From NCBI GenBank assembly GCA_001939145.1, contig LSRX01000852.1:38135-102134 (forward strand): a DNA stretch of 64,000 nt, written 5' to 3'. Below are positions 45,935-55,961 of this stretch, piece after piece; position 1 is the first letter of the stretch, and each line of letters starts with the position of its first letter. A model generated the notes under the pieces. That model had not been told where the DNA came from and made no database searches. It saw only the letters and a list, made by a program, of their open reading frames with translations. Source of the stretch: Symbiodinium microadriaticum (Eukaryota; Sar; Dinophyceae; Suessiales; Symbiodiniaceae). Both the position numbers and the translations under genes were made by a program.

Positions 45935-47187
45935 GTTGTCGTTGCCAACCAGTGACAGGTTTCCGCCTGCCCTTGCTTCCTTCTGCTTCCCACGAGGAGG
46001 CTTGTCTTTCCGAAATTCTGGTGAACGTGTGTGGAAGCTTTCTAGACCAGGTGCCCAAGTTGCAGAGCCGCAGAAGGAGGCGCTGAAAGTGAAAACCTCG
46101 GGCCGCTGGGCGGATGGGAATGGACTCCTGAGGTGGAGGAGACACTTCACGGTTTCGTTCTCACGAACGAAGCAGGCGACCGCTGCTTTGGGGCGGCGCT
46201 GCGCCCAGAACATCCGACAAGCGCGGAAGCGTGCGGTGGGGCCTGATTGTGTCCCAGGCCCTCCACATCTGGTGCTTTGACTCTTCTCGCATGCACTTGG
46301 TGCAGAGGGACGGGGTCCTGGCCAATTTCTGTTGCTCAATGCGTTGGCCCAGCTGGAGCCAATCCGACGGTTTGTCCTTGTACAGGCACTGGCCGTGCTC
46401 AGTACGCAGCCGCTCTGGGGAGCGCTGCGCTCAGGGCCACTGTGCAAGAGCCACAAAGACAAAAAGGGCAACTCTTTATCACCTTCTACACCGCCATCTT
46501 GTCAGGCCTTCCGTGCATTCCTTTACAGTTTGCGGTACTCCGGAAATTCTCCAGAGAGGCCCGACCTAGGGACTCGGCCAGATCCGAAACTTCCCTACCA
46601 AGAAGAACTGTTTGCAGGTTCGTGGTCAGCTTCGTCTCTGAGACACCGTTGCCCCCACCGGGATTCCAGGTGATTGTGAGAAGCCTGGACAAGAGTCTTG
46701 AGAAGCCTACGTAGCCTCGTTTACGGCTTCGAACGTCAGGTTCCCTGGCCAGAGATACCAGCGTTCGCACTGCAAAGACCAGCGCCGCAGCAGCCCGATC
46801 TGCCATGCACGCGGCATTTTTCAAGCATCTTCATGCATCTCTGAAAACTTCCCAGGAACCAGCTGCCTCTGCTTGACCTACCCGTCAGGCGAAATGGCGG
46901 GGGCATGAGGCGACACTTGCGACGTTGGTCCTGCTAGGTTGATTTTCCAGCAGCTCAAGCCCGAAAGTGTCGTCACGATTGTCGAGGCCGACCTGAAATC
47001 AACTGCTTGCAGGGCAGGACAAGCCTCTGGTGCTTTGCAGGCCTTGCTCCTCGAGCATCGAATCGTTCTTCATTCCGTCTGCGACGCGCTCTGTTTTCGG
47101 CCAGTGCTGTGTAGTGCAGCTTGGGCATTGTGTCTTGTCATGGCCCCGGAAATGCAGCCAGTTTGGCTCTGCATTGCAGGATAGTCG
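45935..47187 (+). pseudogene. DENN-domain gene, truncated or split
   Basis: DENN proteins are guanine-nucleotide exchange factors for Rab GTPases in membrane traffic. Visible parts are uDENN (LASFCFPRGG near 45975; EVEETLHGFVLTNEAGDRCFG near 46130-46185), a helical piece (FLLLNALAQLEPIRRFVLVQ near 46325-46385), IPLQFAVLRKFSRE near 46520, and two hallmark cDENN phrases: FVVSFVSETPLPPPGFQVIV (about 46620-46680) and, across a 54-base GC-AG intron (46987-47040), FQQLKPESVVTIVE joined to ALLLEHRIVLHS. After IVLHS the homology stops: the rest of cDENN and the whole dDENN are missing before TAG at about 47185. The two uDENN phrases are in different frames without a good intron between them. So this is either a broken copy, a frameshift in the assembly, or a gene whose 3' half lies elsewhere. 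Confidence 0.75.
47153..47171 (+). other. possible spliced-leader relic
   Basis: GCAGCCAGTTTGGCTC differs at two of 16 positions from the matching part of the dinoflagellate spliced leader (GTAGCCATTTTGGCTC); the following three bases do not match. It sits about 150 bases upstream of the ATG of the intronless gene at 47318, at the point where DENN homology has just ended. Relics of this kind are known at the 5' ends of retroposed dinoflagellate genes. A match this good by chance is unlikely but possible. Confidence 0.35.
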
Positions 47188-47317
47188 GGTGCTACAGCAT
47201 ATAGGAGTGCAGACTCGGAAAAGCCCGCATTGCATGATAGGAAGTCTGCAAGTGCACACGCGGAGAAGGCAAGAGCCAAACTTCCCATCCGCAGCATCTC
47301 ATGCTTGCATCCGTGCC

Positions 47318-48868
47318 ATGGCAAAGGGCAAACGGCACTCGTCAAACTCTCGATCTCGCCGTTCTCGCAGCTCGCGGAGCTCTTCCACGTATCCACGGCG
47401 CTATCGGTCGAAGCCTCTGAGGAAGAGCTCGAAGCATACAAAGCGTTCGCGCAGCCCGCGCAGCCGTTCCAGGAGCCGCAGAAGCCGTGGTAAACGTCGC
47501 CCAGTGACACCACCCAGAAGGCTTCCGCCGAAGAAGGAGGACGAGGAAGCTTCAGAATCCTCGTGCGACTCTGGTGCATCTCGCCAGTTTGACCAGCAGC
47601 AGCCGAGGATGGGCGTTCTGTATTGGGGAGGTGGCCTGGAGGGACAGGGCTGGGATTTGTCTGGCCGTCTGCCTGGTGGGTTTCCACGCATCGATCGCTA
47701 TTCCGATGCTCTCGTGGACAGCTGGAAGGGTCGCATGGAGAACGCGCAGGTGACTCTTAGAATGTGTGCTTCTGAGGGGCCAGGTTTCAAGAGATACATG
47801 AAGCATTTCATGATGCTAAGCTCTCAGGCATGTGTGGAGTTTCGTTTGAGGCAGTACCACCGCTACAACACGCTTTGTCGCAGGAAGGTCCTTACGGAGC
47901 GCCAGGTCATCGGAGGTATCCTGGAAACCTGGCACAACGGGACCTCCAATTCGGGCATGCGGATCAGCAACGGAGGGGAGCCGGAGCCAACCTTCCTCGC
48001 CTTCCTGAACCGGCGCGCGCGACGCTACCGAGCGCAGGCGCGGAGACTAGGAGGTCATTTTGCTGCCGTCATCTTGGAAGGTGGTCAGCAAGAGCTTAAA
48101 TTTGTCGCTGCTGCCAAGACGCTTTCTGCGGAGCGGCCTGCGAACCTGAAACGGGTGCTGTTTATTCTCGGGGGGCCCGATGGGATATCAGACAGTATCC
48201 GGCAACAGTTGCGGACGACACTGGAGGAGCATACGGACTTCCCGCTGTTGGGAATCGCACTGCCTGGTGGGATCCTGCACTCTTATTATGCGCTGGCCAC
48301 CGTCCTGGTGTTTCATGATCAGGGTTTGTTGATTCCTTATTTGGAGTTCCAGGCTGGAAAGCCTCGGCAGGTTGTGAAATCCAAGGCTCGTCCCGCCGCA
48401 CCGGTGGAGGCTCCATCGGCCGAGGCTCCAACCAAAGAGACTGTGGAGGGGCCGCCGAAGACCCAGCCGAAGCCAAGGGACGAAGCGGAAGACAAAGACA
48501 AGACGAAGCGTGCCGACGTTGCTCCGCAGCGGCCGTTACCACCCGGCCCGCTGAATGCGCTTGCAGCCCTTGCCCCGAAGCCTCCGCGCTGCCCGCCGCC
48601 CGCTCATCTCCTGGCACAGCGGCCGCAACTGCCAGCTGGACCCCAGAGGCCAGAGAGTCCCGTGAACGGGGGCTTGTTGCCGAAGATCCCAGGCTTGGTT
48701 CCAGCCGACGGTCCCAGGCTTGGTGCCAGCTTTTCAGCCGCCCTGTTCCCTGGTCGACCGGTCCCACCACCTGCCCGGGTTCTCGCTCCAAATGCCTCAG
48801 ACAACCACTGGGCTGCAGAAAAAAGCGCGCGCCGACCTAGGGGTGAGGCCGCCGCAAGTTTGGTTTGA
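47318..48868 (+). CDS. RS-domain protein with a SPOUT (RlmH-like) methyltransferase-type core
   Basis: A 516-residue intronless protein. Residues ~1-70 are an Arg/Ser domain (KRHSSNSRSRRSRSSRSSS then KRSRSPRSRSRSRRSRGKR) of the kind that sends SR splicing factors to nuclear speckles. A central globular part runs from GVLYWGGGLEGQGWDLSG to about residue 345. Its end, residues ~280-335, reads RVLFILGGPDGISDSIRQQL ... GIALPGGILHSYYALATVLVF then HDQGLL, which matches the SAM-binding trefoil-knot pattern of SPOUT enzymes such as RlmH (F-x-x-GG-P-E/D-G ... LPH ... Q). The C-terminal 170 residues are Pro/Ala/Lys-rich and disordered. The ATG at 47318 was chosen because the RS domain follows it directly. 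The open frame extends upstream through the DENN remnant but that part is in another role. Enzyme activity and target RNA are inference. Confidence 0.65.
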   Translation: MAKGKRHSSNSRSRRSRSSRSSSTYPRRYRSKPLRKSSKHTKRSRSPRSRSRSRRSRGKRRPVTPPRRLPPKKEDEEASESSCDSGASRQFDQQQPRMGVLYWGGGLEGQGWDLSGRLPGGFPRIDRYSDALVDSWKGRMENAQVTLRMCASEGPGFKRYMKHFMMLSSQACVEFRLRQYHRYNTLCRRKVLTERQVIGGILETWHNGTSNSGMRISNGGEPEPTFLAFLNRRARRYRAQARRLGGHFAAVILEGGQQELKFVAAAKTLSAERPANLKRVLFILGGPDGISDSIRQQLRTTLEEHTDFPLLGIALPGGILHSYYALATVLVFHDQGLLIPYLEFQAGKPRQVVKSKARPAAPVEAPSAEAPTKETVEGPPKTQPKPRDEAEDKDKTKRADVAPQRPLPPGPLNALAALAPKPPRCPPPAHLLAQRPQLPAGPQRPESPVNGGLLPKIPGLVPADGPRLGASFSAALFPGRPVPPPARVLAPNASDNHWAAEKSARRPRGEAAASLV

Positions 48869-48964
48869 GAGTGGCTGTTTCATGGTGGAAACGTGTCATT
48901 GCGGCCAACACTAGCTGACCAAGCCGAACCACTTAGAGGTTTGTGACATATTCTGGAGTTCTAG

Positions 48965-49492
48965 TAGTAGTGTTACTGTTGCTGCTGAAGCTGTTGCTGC
49001 TATTATTGCTACTTCTACTTCTACTTCTACTTCTATTTCTACTTCTACTTCTACTTCTACTTCTACTTCTACTTCTACTTCTACTTCTACTTCTACTTCT
49101 ACTTCTACTTCTGCTTCTACTTCTACTTCTACTTCTACTTCTACTTCTACTTCTACTTCTACTTCTACTTCTACTTCTACTTCTACTTCTACTTCTACTT
49201 CTACTTCTACTTCTACTTCTACTTCTACTTCTACTTCTACTTCTACTTCTACTTCTACTTCTACTTCTACTTCTACTTCTACTTCTACTTCTACTTCTAC
49301 TTCTACTTCTACTTCTACNCTACTGCTACTGCTACTGCTACTGCTACTGCTACTGCTACTACTACAACTACACTACAACTACAACTACAACTGCAACGAC
49401 AGCAACTACAACTACAACTACAACTACAACTACAACTACAACTACAACTACAACTACAACTACAACTACAACTACAACTACAACTACTACAC
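48965..49492 (+). repeat. compound microsatellite with an assembly gap
   Basis: (CTACTT)n hexamer array from about 49008 to 49318, one N at 49319, then (CTACTG)n to about 49365 and (CTACAA)n to about 49490. It gives the false appearance of a poly-leucine and poly-threonine protein in + frames. The N shows that the assembly does not cross it reliably, so the true length is unknown. Confidence 0.95.
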
Positions 49493-49499
49493 ATTTCTG

Positions 49500-50480
49500 A
49501 TATCTATCTGAAGGCTCGGAGTCCTCCGTAGCCACTTTTCATGTCATGTCTAGCACCTTAGCACCACCCGACTAGGACCCTTCTCTCTCTGGACTCGCCG
49601 TGTCTGTCATTCTGCTCATGCTGTCGGATGCGTCGTGTCGATCACACGAGACTGAGGCCCTGGCAGCAGATTTACTCACCGAAGTTCAATCCTGCACGAC
49701 ATGCGCTGCGTCTGCTTCCCATCTCCACCACGACAGCCGCCACCGCAACTGCGACCGCCACCGCCACCCCGCCGCCGCCACCAGCCTACTGCTCCTGCTG
49801 CGACAGTGACCACGGTAAGACAACGCTTGTGAGGAACACTTTCAGTCCCGCGACGACCCCTTTAATTGGCTGCCAGATCATAAAGAACCAAGACCCTGCT
49901 TCTACGAGGTAAATCGCCCAAGACCCCGCACAACCATTCGCACTATCCATGTAATGGTTTCGCATAAGTTGCCCAATGCAAAATCTCATCAAGCCAAGGC
50001 ATGTCAGCGCTTTGCGCTTTTGGCGAGATCTTAGCTGCATGCTGAGGGAAAGTAAATTTTCCAGCCGCAAACCATTGAAAAGACATGGTTGAGGTTGGCC
50101 TGATTTGGCCGTTGAGGCCATGCTCGCTGAGCTTGGACGTGCGTTTATATGAAGGAGAGATCAACCAAGTTCATGTGATACTTTTCTCGAGGCCAGCCGC
50201 TGTCTATGTGCCAGTACTCCCTGATGCGCGAGGGGCCAAAGCTGAGTTGATCTGAGTCAAGCCCCATGTTTGAGGGCTACTTGTGGCCAAGGCTTGTCGA
50301 TTTTTGTGGAGCACCGCTTCCCTTCGCCGTTTACTTAGAAAAAAAGCTGACGTTGACAGCATCTGGACAATGCTTCGGGAAGGTGCCGCTGACTGACTTT
50401 CAAGTGGTTTTGTGCCAGGTGCTTGGCATCTCGTCAGAGATGGTCCAGCGCACCAACCTCAGCAAGCTGATCGGGATCGG
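49500..50480. other. spacer
   Basis: No assignable gene. At 49525-49539 a TCCGTAGCCA stretch equals the first bases of the spliced leader, followed by C then TTTT, but the second half does not match. An open stretch at 50266-50559 contains LTDFQVVLCQVLGISSEMV. Confidence 0.35.
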
Positions 50481-50485
50481 TTGTT

Positions 50486-50990
50486 GTGATGGCAAGCAAA
50501 ATCGCTGGTTTCTTCGCAATCGATTTTATTTTACGGCCCTTGCTTCGCACTGCAACTGAAGAAGGAGTGGTCGATGCGGGGAAACCTGGCGCACAGGAAG
50601 ATTTGCAGATCGAGCCTGTATTCCAGGTGCATCTCGCGACTCGCGATTCGTACGGAGTCCAAAAGTGTCGGTCGATTGAGGATGGCTTGTTTAGCTCAAC
50701 TCGGGGTGCGGACAAAGAGAATCGGAGACAATTGCCACCGAGCTCGGGAAGCGGTTCTCCATCTACTTGACGACCCCGAAATCACTTGTCGCAAACAGGA
50801 ACTGCTGCACGCGACGAGGGTGACAGCTCAGGTGCAGAGGCGATCTGCGAGCCGCAGACCATGTTCGTTGACATTGATGGTGGCGAGATACGAGTCCTCC
50901 AGGTCGCCAACTTTGCCCGTTGAATCTTTACCTTCGACAGCGTTGCAGTTGTCAGAAGTTCGTGATGACAGGAGAACAGTATGAGCGCTA
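50486..50990 (+). pseudogene. possible decayed coding sequence, retroelement-like
   Basis: Two adjoining frames carry protein-like sequence: KRIGDNCHRAREAVLHLL and DDPEITCRKQELLHATRV (50727-50830), then, one frame over, TMFVDIDGGEIRVLQVANF (50858-50920), followed by stops. The switch of frame without a good intron suggests decay. The wording resembles parts of long dinoflagellate polyproteins of the Copia type, but no integrase, protease or reverse transcriptase motif is present here, so this is a weak inference. Confidence 0.3.
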
Positions 50991-51672
50991 TGCTCGGTTT
51001 CTGCTCGACCCGGCCCGCTGGCACCCCAGACTCTGGTTAGCCTGACTCAGTACGTCCTCGCCTTCGATTTCGAGAACTTCACGTAAGCCAGGCAGCATGC
51101 ATTGAACCAAGCGGGAAAATCAGAGATATGCATTTGAAAGCCATGGTCCAATGCTTCGGTGCAATGATAGGTAAGACATCTTCCTGCGAATGCAGCTGTT
51201 ACAGATCATGCAGGAAATGGCAGTGCCGACATTGCTGTGGGTAGCGAAGACTGCATGAGTGAGGATCGTCATGTTACTATATTATATACATACACTGTAC
51301 ATAGCAGCTATGTGCCGCTGAAGTAGACAAATATTTCACGTAACGTCACCTGTAACACAGGACATTTAGATTCTAGATGGTAACTAGCTAGATAGGGCGG
51401 TAGGCAGGTTGGTGGGTAGGTAGAGAGATAGGGATAGATAGAAGTCAAAGGCAGAGTACGTCTAGATTGTGTACATCTCAAACATCGCGAACCCCTCCAC
51501 AATAATTACTAGTATGCTTATACCGTGACAAAACCCTAGGCAACTGATTGAGGCTTTTGTCTTGATGGAACCCTGCAAGAAACCCTTGCACGGAACGAAG
51601 AATCTCCCCTTCTCGCGATTAAAGGCCCATGTCTTCTCCTTATGTCCTACCAGTTCGTAGCATTTCGTACCA

Positions 51673-51752
51673 TATTCTTCTTCTTCTTATTATTAGTACT
51701 ACCATATTATTATTATTATTATTGTTATTATTATTATTATTGTTGTTATTAT
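51673..51752 (+). repeat. (TTA/TTG/TTC)n trinucleotide repeat
   Basis: Imperfect TTC then TTA repeat with TTG interruptions. Confidence 0.9.
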
Positions 51753-51897
51753 GATGTCCTACCAGTCTGATCTTCTACAATCCCAGGGGGAACACCGCCT
51801 CGTGGGACAACCACCTCGGCCAGCGGCGCCCGATCGGCCGCACAAGAAGCTGCCCGGGGCCCCCAGGGAGGAGGGGGGTTGACAGGTGTGTCGCGCG

Positions 51898-51945
51898 CGT
51901 AGGGTTTAGGGAGAGAGGGTTTCTGGGTTTAGGGTTTCGGGACGG
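51898..51945 (+). repeat. interstitial telomeric repeat
   Basis: GTAGGGTTTAGGGAGAGAGG, then GGGTTTAGGGTTTCGGG: at least three good TTTAGGG units within 45 bases, following a GC-rich stretch (51820-51880). Confidence 0.7.
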
Positions 51946-52180
51946 GTATGTTGCTTTGTTTGTTACACTCTTTTGGTGGGGGCTCGTAAGGTCAGGGCTT
52001 ATTCGGAGGGGATGATCGGACCCCCGAAGCGATCCCCCTACGTCTTCGCCTCGCTCTCAGGCTTCGGCGCCTGGACCTGGCTTTGCGTGGGATCGACTTC
52101 GAGGCATTCTTATCAACGTTGCTGTTCGCATTCATCAGTGAAGAATAGAAAAATGGTTTCCTGGTTCAGCCCGTGTTCCT

Positions 52181-52199
52181 CGCAGCATTTTGGCTCAGG
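52181..52199 (+). other. probable spliced-leader relic
   Basis: CGCAGCATTTTGGCTCAGG matches the 3' part of the dinoflagellate spliced leader (CGTAGCCATTTTGGCTCAAG) with two substitutions and one missing C. The 12 bases CATTTTGGCTCA are exact. It lies about 380 bases upstream of the HAD phosphatase coding start. Such relics mark cDNA that was once trans-spliced and returned to the genome. Confidence 0.55.
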
Positions 52200-52557
52200 C
52201 TGTGTAGGTGGAGCGCCAATACATCCTAGCTGGCATGTGGGGCAACAGCTTGTCCGAAACACGAAATAAGCTCCCAAACGTTTGTTGCGGTTTTTTGTTG
52301 GTTTGTAGTTGACAGAGCCACTGTGATGACTGACATCGCAGCGGCCGCAGCCGGTAACGTGCAGTGAAGGACGCTGACTACAACTGTTTGTCGACCGTGC
52401 TGGCCTCCTGTCAGGCTTCCAGCAGCCCTTAATAAGTGCGCACACCTCAAGCCATGCTGGCGCAGCTGTCACTGTAGTCTGCAGCACCTGCCTTTGCTGT
52501 TGGCCCAACGAATGGCGCACAAGGCTTGGTCCAGGGTGGCCAGAAGCGAAAAGCAGA

Positions 52558-52977
52558 GCCACGCTGCAATGGGAGGTTCAAGCAGTTATCTTCGACTTGG
52601 ACGGCACACTCATCGACTACGAAGGTTCGAGCAAAGCAGCAGGGGATTTGTCAAGGCCTCTTTTGACAGGTGCATCGCACGAGGCACTGGAAGCGCCTTT
52701 GCTGCGCCGTGACAAAGCCCTCTCTTGGGACCGGCGGACCGTGAGCGTGGTCATGCAGGCACAGTGTAGAAAGCTGTCGGACGCGGAGTGCGAGAGCAGG
52801 ATTTGCACGGGAAGATCGTTGGAACGAAAACAGAGGATTGGTCACGAACGATTCTGCAGGCACCCGGACAGCAGAAGCCGAAGTCCCAAAAAGCGTATCT
52901 CCTTCTGAGCTTTGAGGACGTCTCCATGGATCCAGGGGCTTTGACTCCGGAGGCCTACGTGCAGGAGACGCTTTGAG
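52558..52977 (+). CDS. HAD-superfamily phosphatase (HDHD1 / pseudouridine-5'-phosphatase-like), 5' part
   Basis: Motif I of the HAD family is intact: QAVIFDLDGTLIDYEGSS, with the nucleophile and acid as D-x-D. Exon a reaches ALEAPLLRRDKALSWDRRT at 52740; a 59-base GT-AG intron (52741-52799) leads to DLHGKIVGTKTEDWSRTIL, which corresponds to the cap region of HDHD1-type enzymes (usually YSWD ... GKKALEA). A later piece, GALTPEAYVQE, precedes the stop at 52975-52977. Motifs II, III and IV (Ser/Thr, Lys, Asp-Asp) are not found downstream, where the sequence turns into AT repeats from 53.1 kb. So the gene is either truncated, or the remaining exons are unrecognised. The start codon lies upstream and was not fixed; the frame is open from at least 52558. 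Confidence 0.72.
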
Positions 52978-53097
52978 TTGCTTTGGTCTCCTCGTCCTGT
53001 TTGACTGGTGGAATCAAAGGAGTACCTGGAAGAGATCAAGGCTGGGCCCAGCTTTGAACTGAGCACTGAGCATGTTACAGTTGCCTCAGACATAGTA

Positions 53098-53194
53098 CAT
53101 AACATATGTAATATATAATGTAGTATATAATATATGATACTGATACATAACATCTACTGTATAAGAAATTATGTACTATATATATATATATATA

Positions 53195-53234
<40 letters not shown>

Positions 53235-53291
53235 TGTTATGTATATAATATTCATATTAATGAATAAACAATAAATACATAAATAAACAAA

Positions 53292-53331
<40 letters not shown>

Positions 53332-53338
53332 TACATAC

Positions 53339-53375
<37 letters not shown>

Positions 53376-53376
53376 C

Positions 53377-53420
<44 letters not shown>
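53098..53420. repeat. AT-rich microsatellite block
   Basis: (TA)n in several runs between about 53176 and 53370, with TACA and TATC variants, and a clean (TATC)n at 53375-53420. Confidence 0.95.
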
Positions 53421-53421
<1 letters not shown>

Positions 53422-53605
53422 CACATACACATAGACATGGTGTAATGGCCCAGTTGCCCAGTCGCCAGTCAGGGTTAGCGGGTTCCGACGGCAGGCCTTG
53501 TATTCGAAGATCCCGGCCTGGCCCGGGACGCTGCCCCTGCTCCGCGCGCTGAAGAAAGCAGGCTTCCCAATGGCCATAGCAACTTCGAGCCCAAGGCCCC
53601 CCGGA

Positions 53606-53672
53606 TTTTAGGGGGTTTAGGGTTCAGGTTTAGGGTTTAGGGTTTGGGGTTTGGGGTTTTTAGGGGTTTAGT
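53606..53672 (+). repeat. interstitial telomeric repeat
   Basis: GGGTTTAGGGTTCAGG, then GTTTAGGGTTTAGGGTTTGG and further GGGGTTT units: about eight TTTAGGG-like units, the best-preserved telomere-like patch in the window. Confidence 0.8.
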
Positions 53673-53679
53673 TTCCCGG

Positions 53680-55960
53680 CTGGTTGCGAGAGTCCTGGAT
53701 GAAAAAAAGGGGTTTAAGTTTTTTTGGTGAAAGCTGGGGAGTGGAGACACGTGCAAGGATATCCTTCGACGAGAAGATGAAACACCATCAGGCCGCGTTG
53801 GGAGCCTGGCCCTGTGCATGTTGAGAGATCTACAATAGAAGCCAGAAAGTTGGAACAGGATTATCTCATGCCGTAAAGGTAAAGTTTCAGCGATCCTAGC
53901 ACTAGTCCTCCTGAACCCATGTTCCAACTTTGTGGGATTCTTTTTGAGATCCGGCCCGACCTCTGCCTTCCTTGCATATCAGTGGCAGAAGTAGACGGGG
54001 TAGACCTAGAAGACCGCCTATAAAAAAAGAACAAAAAATATCAGCACAGCTTCGGTGTCACCGTTGCCTGGCAGGAAATCCTTGATCTCATGGATGCCGT
54101 CGTCACTGGTGATGAAGTTGCCAGGGGCAAACCAGCGTGGCCCGGCCTTGTCTTGTGCTGAACGCCCAAAGTCTGGCTTTGCTCGACTGAACAGGGTCTT
54201 GTGCTGAAGCCGCTGAAGCCTCGAAGTAGCAGTGGCTCCTTGCTGCAGGCCCGACATCTTCGAAGAAGCCGCGCGAAGACTTGACAGGGACAGCCGAAGG
54301 TGCGTCGTGCCTGGCACCAAGCGCTGCGATTCGTGTCTCATGTCAGCTTTCTTCTAGACCAAATATGTCCAAGTGAACCCTGCCCCATGCCAGGTTTGAG
54401 GACTCGCCTTTGGGTATTGCTGGTGGGCAGGCGTGGCGTGCTTCGTTGTCAGTGGGGATAGTCGAATAGTCTCAAAATCCGCCCCACATCCACGCGGTAT
54501 CGTGTACCCGCAAGACTTGGCGGTGCTGTGAGGCGGCCGGCTGCCTCACTGCAGCACTGCCTGACCCGAGGCACGGAGTTGAGGTGAGGGTACACTGGTC
54601 TGTTCGGTCTAACAGTGCGGCTTGTGTGGAGAGAGAGCTTAGCAAGTCAGAGAGTCGCCCATTGGGGCAGAGCGGCCAGAGGTTTTCAGTCTGCATATGC
54701 TTCGCATGTCTTTTGCATGACACTCCTGACGCTGTTGCTTGTTCTCTTGCCTATGATACCGATAGTTTGTGACGACTTCGTTGTGACGGTTGCCAACGAC
54801 AGCGTCAATACTCTCACCACCAAGCTCATTTCAGCGTCGCTCAGCGTCGCGCTAAGAAATCAACATGACACATCAAGTCACGAGCCACGTTGTAGGGCGG
54901 CTCAAAAACTATGCATTGGATTGCATTGGCATCTCGTTTCAGCAACTTCACATTGGAAAGATCTGGTGTTTGGGTTCCTGCAGGTTTCCGGAGAATGCCA
55001 GACGGCTGGAAGAACTGCGGCCAACTTGGATGTTGACAGGTGGCATCAGCTGCTGGGCTTAGAGAGTTCGGTTCCTGAGACGTGTTGTCGAGCAGTTGCA
55101 GAAACTTGAGTCCCCGCTGTCCAGGCGACTTCAAGCCCGATGATCTTCGGTTGGACTGTGAGGATTGATTTGCTGTTCGGCGGCCAAAGCTATGCTGCAC
55201 CTGGCGAGTGAACATGCGCCAAGTCTTGCAAAACACTGGTCGCGGTTTCTCAACTTACACTGGCGCGCCGACGAACTCTGATCAAGCAATCAGAACATTG
55301 CTGGGTGAAGGCTGCGGAGCAGAAGAATCGCTTTCCGCTGCCGCTCTCGAGGCCTTCACATTCTAAATGCAGCTCACAAGCGCTTCCCCCGATAAGTCCC
55401 CCATCAGACATGCCGTGGCTAGGCCGGTACCATCGTCTTCAGCCTGCTGCCTCAGTGCTACGAGGGCTGGTGTTGGAGGGCTCTGTTCTGCTCTGTGGCC
55501 CTTCAGGCACTGATCCGACAGCGATCTTCGTCTTTCGGCGTGCTGGCGCGTCCCGCAAGTCTTTGATTTTCTCCACCTTCGCAAGCCGGGGCTTGCAGCT
55601 TGCAGGCACCTGCCTCATCACCCTCACAGGGAAGACCTCGCATGTCGCCGCATAGCTGCACTTTGATGAGCACTTCAGCGGCTGACGACTGCCGCATTCC
55701 TACAGCAGTGCCCAGTCGAGGTCCGGAGTCTCTGACCTAAGTGACGGCGTGATGCGCTCAGTCTTCCAGAGCAGTCGGCGTTCTGCTTGGTGATTCGGCA
55801 AGTCTCCGTGCGAACTTTCCTCTTCGCAACTTAAGACATAGACGCCTCGTGCTTGCTGCTCCAGCGTCGGCCATGAGCCAGCATAGCCTCGCGACAGCAA
55901 CTGTCAACATCGTCAGCATCGAGGGACAACTCTCATCAAAGAGCTCTGCCGCGGTCTTGA
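53680..55960. other. no assignable gene
   Basis: A reverse-strand open frame (54018-54341) and a + strand frame (54615-55109) containing a signal-anchor-like run (MTLLTLLLVLLPMIPIV, then VANDSVNTLTTKLISASL) are the only notable open stretches. Neither matches a known family. The hydrophobic run starts at an ATG (54717) and might be a real small secreted or membrane protein. Confidence 0.35.
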
Positions 55961-55961
55961 C

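Noticed and set aside
48943-49500. 185-residue poly-leucine/poly-threonine open frame
   Set aside because: It is the translation of the CTACTT/CTACTG/CTACAA microsatellite and includes the N; there is no codon or composition evidence of a gene.
53196-53378. Ile/Tyr-rich reverse open frame
   Set aside because: It is a (TA)n microsatellite read in frame.
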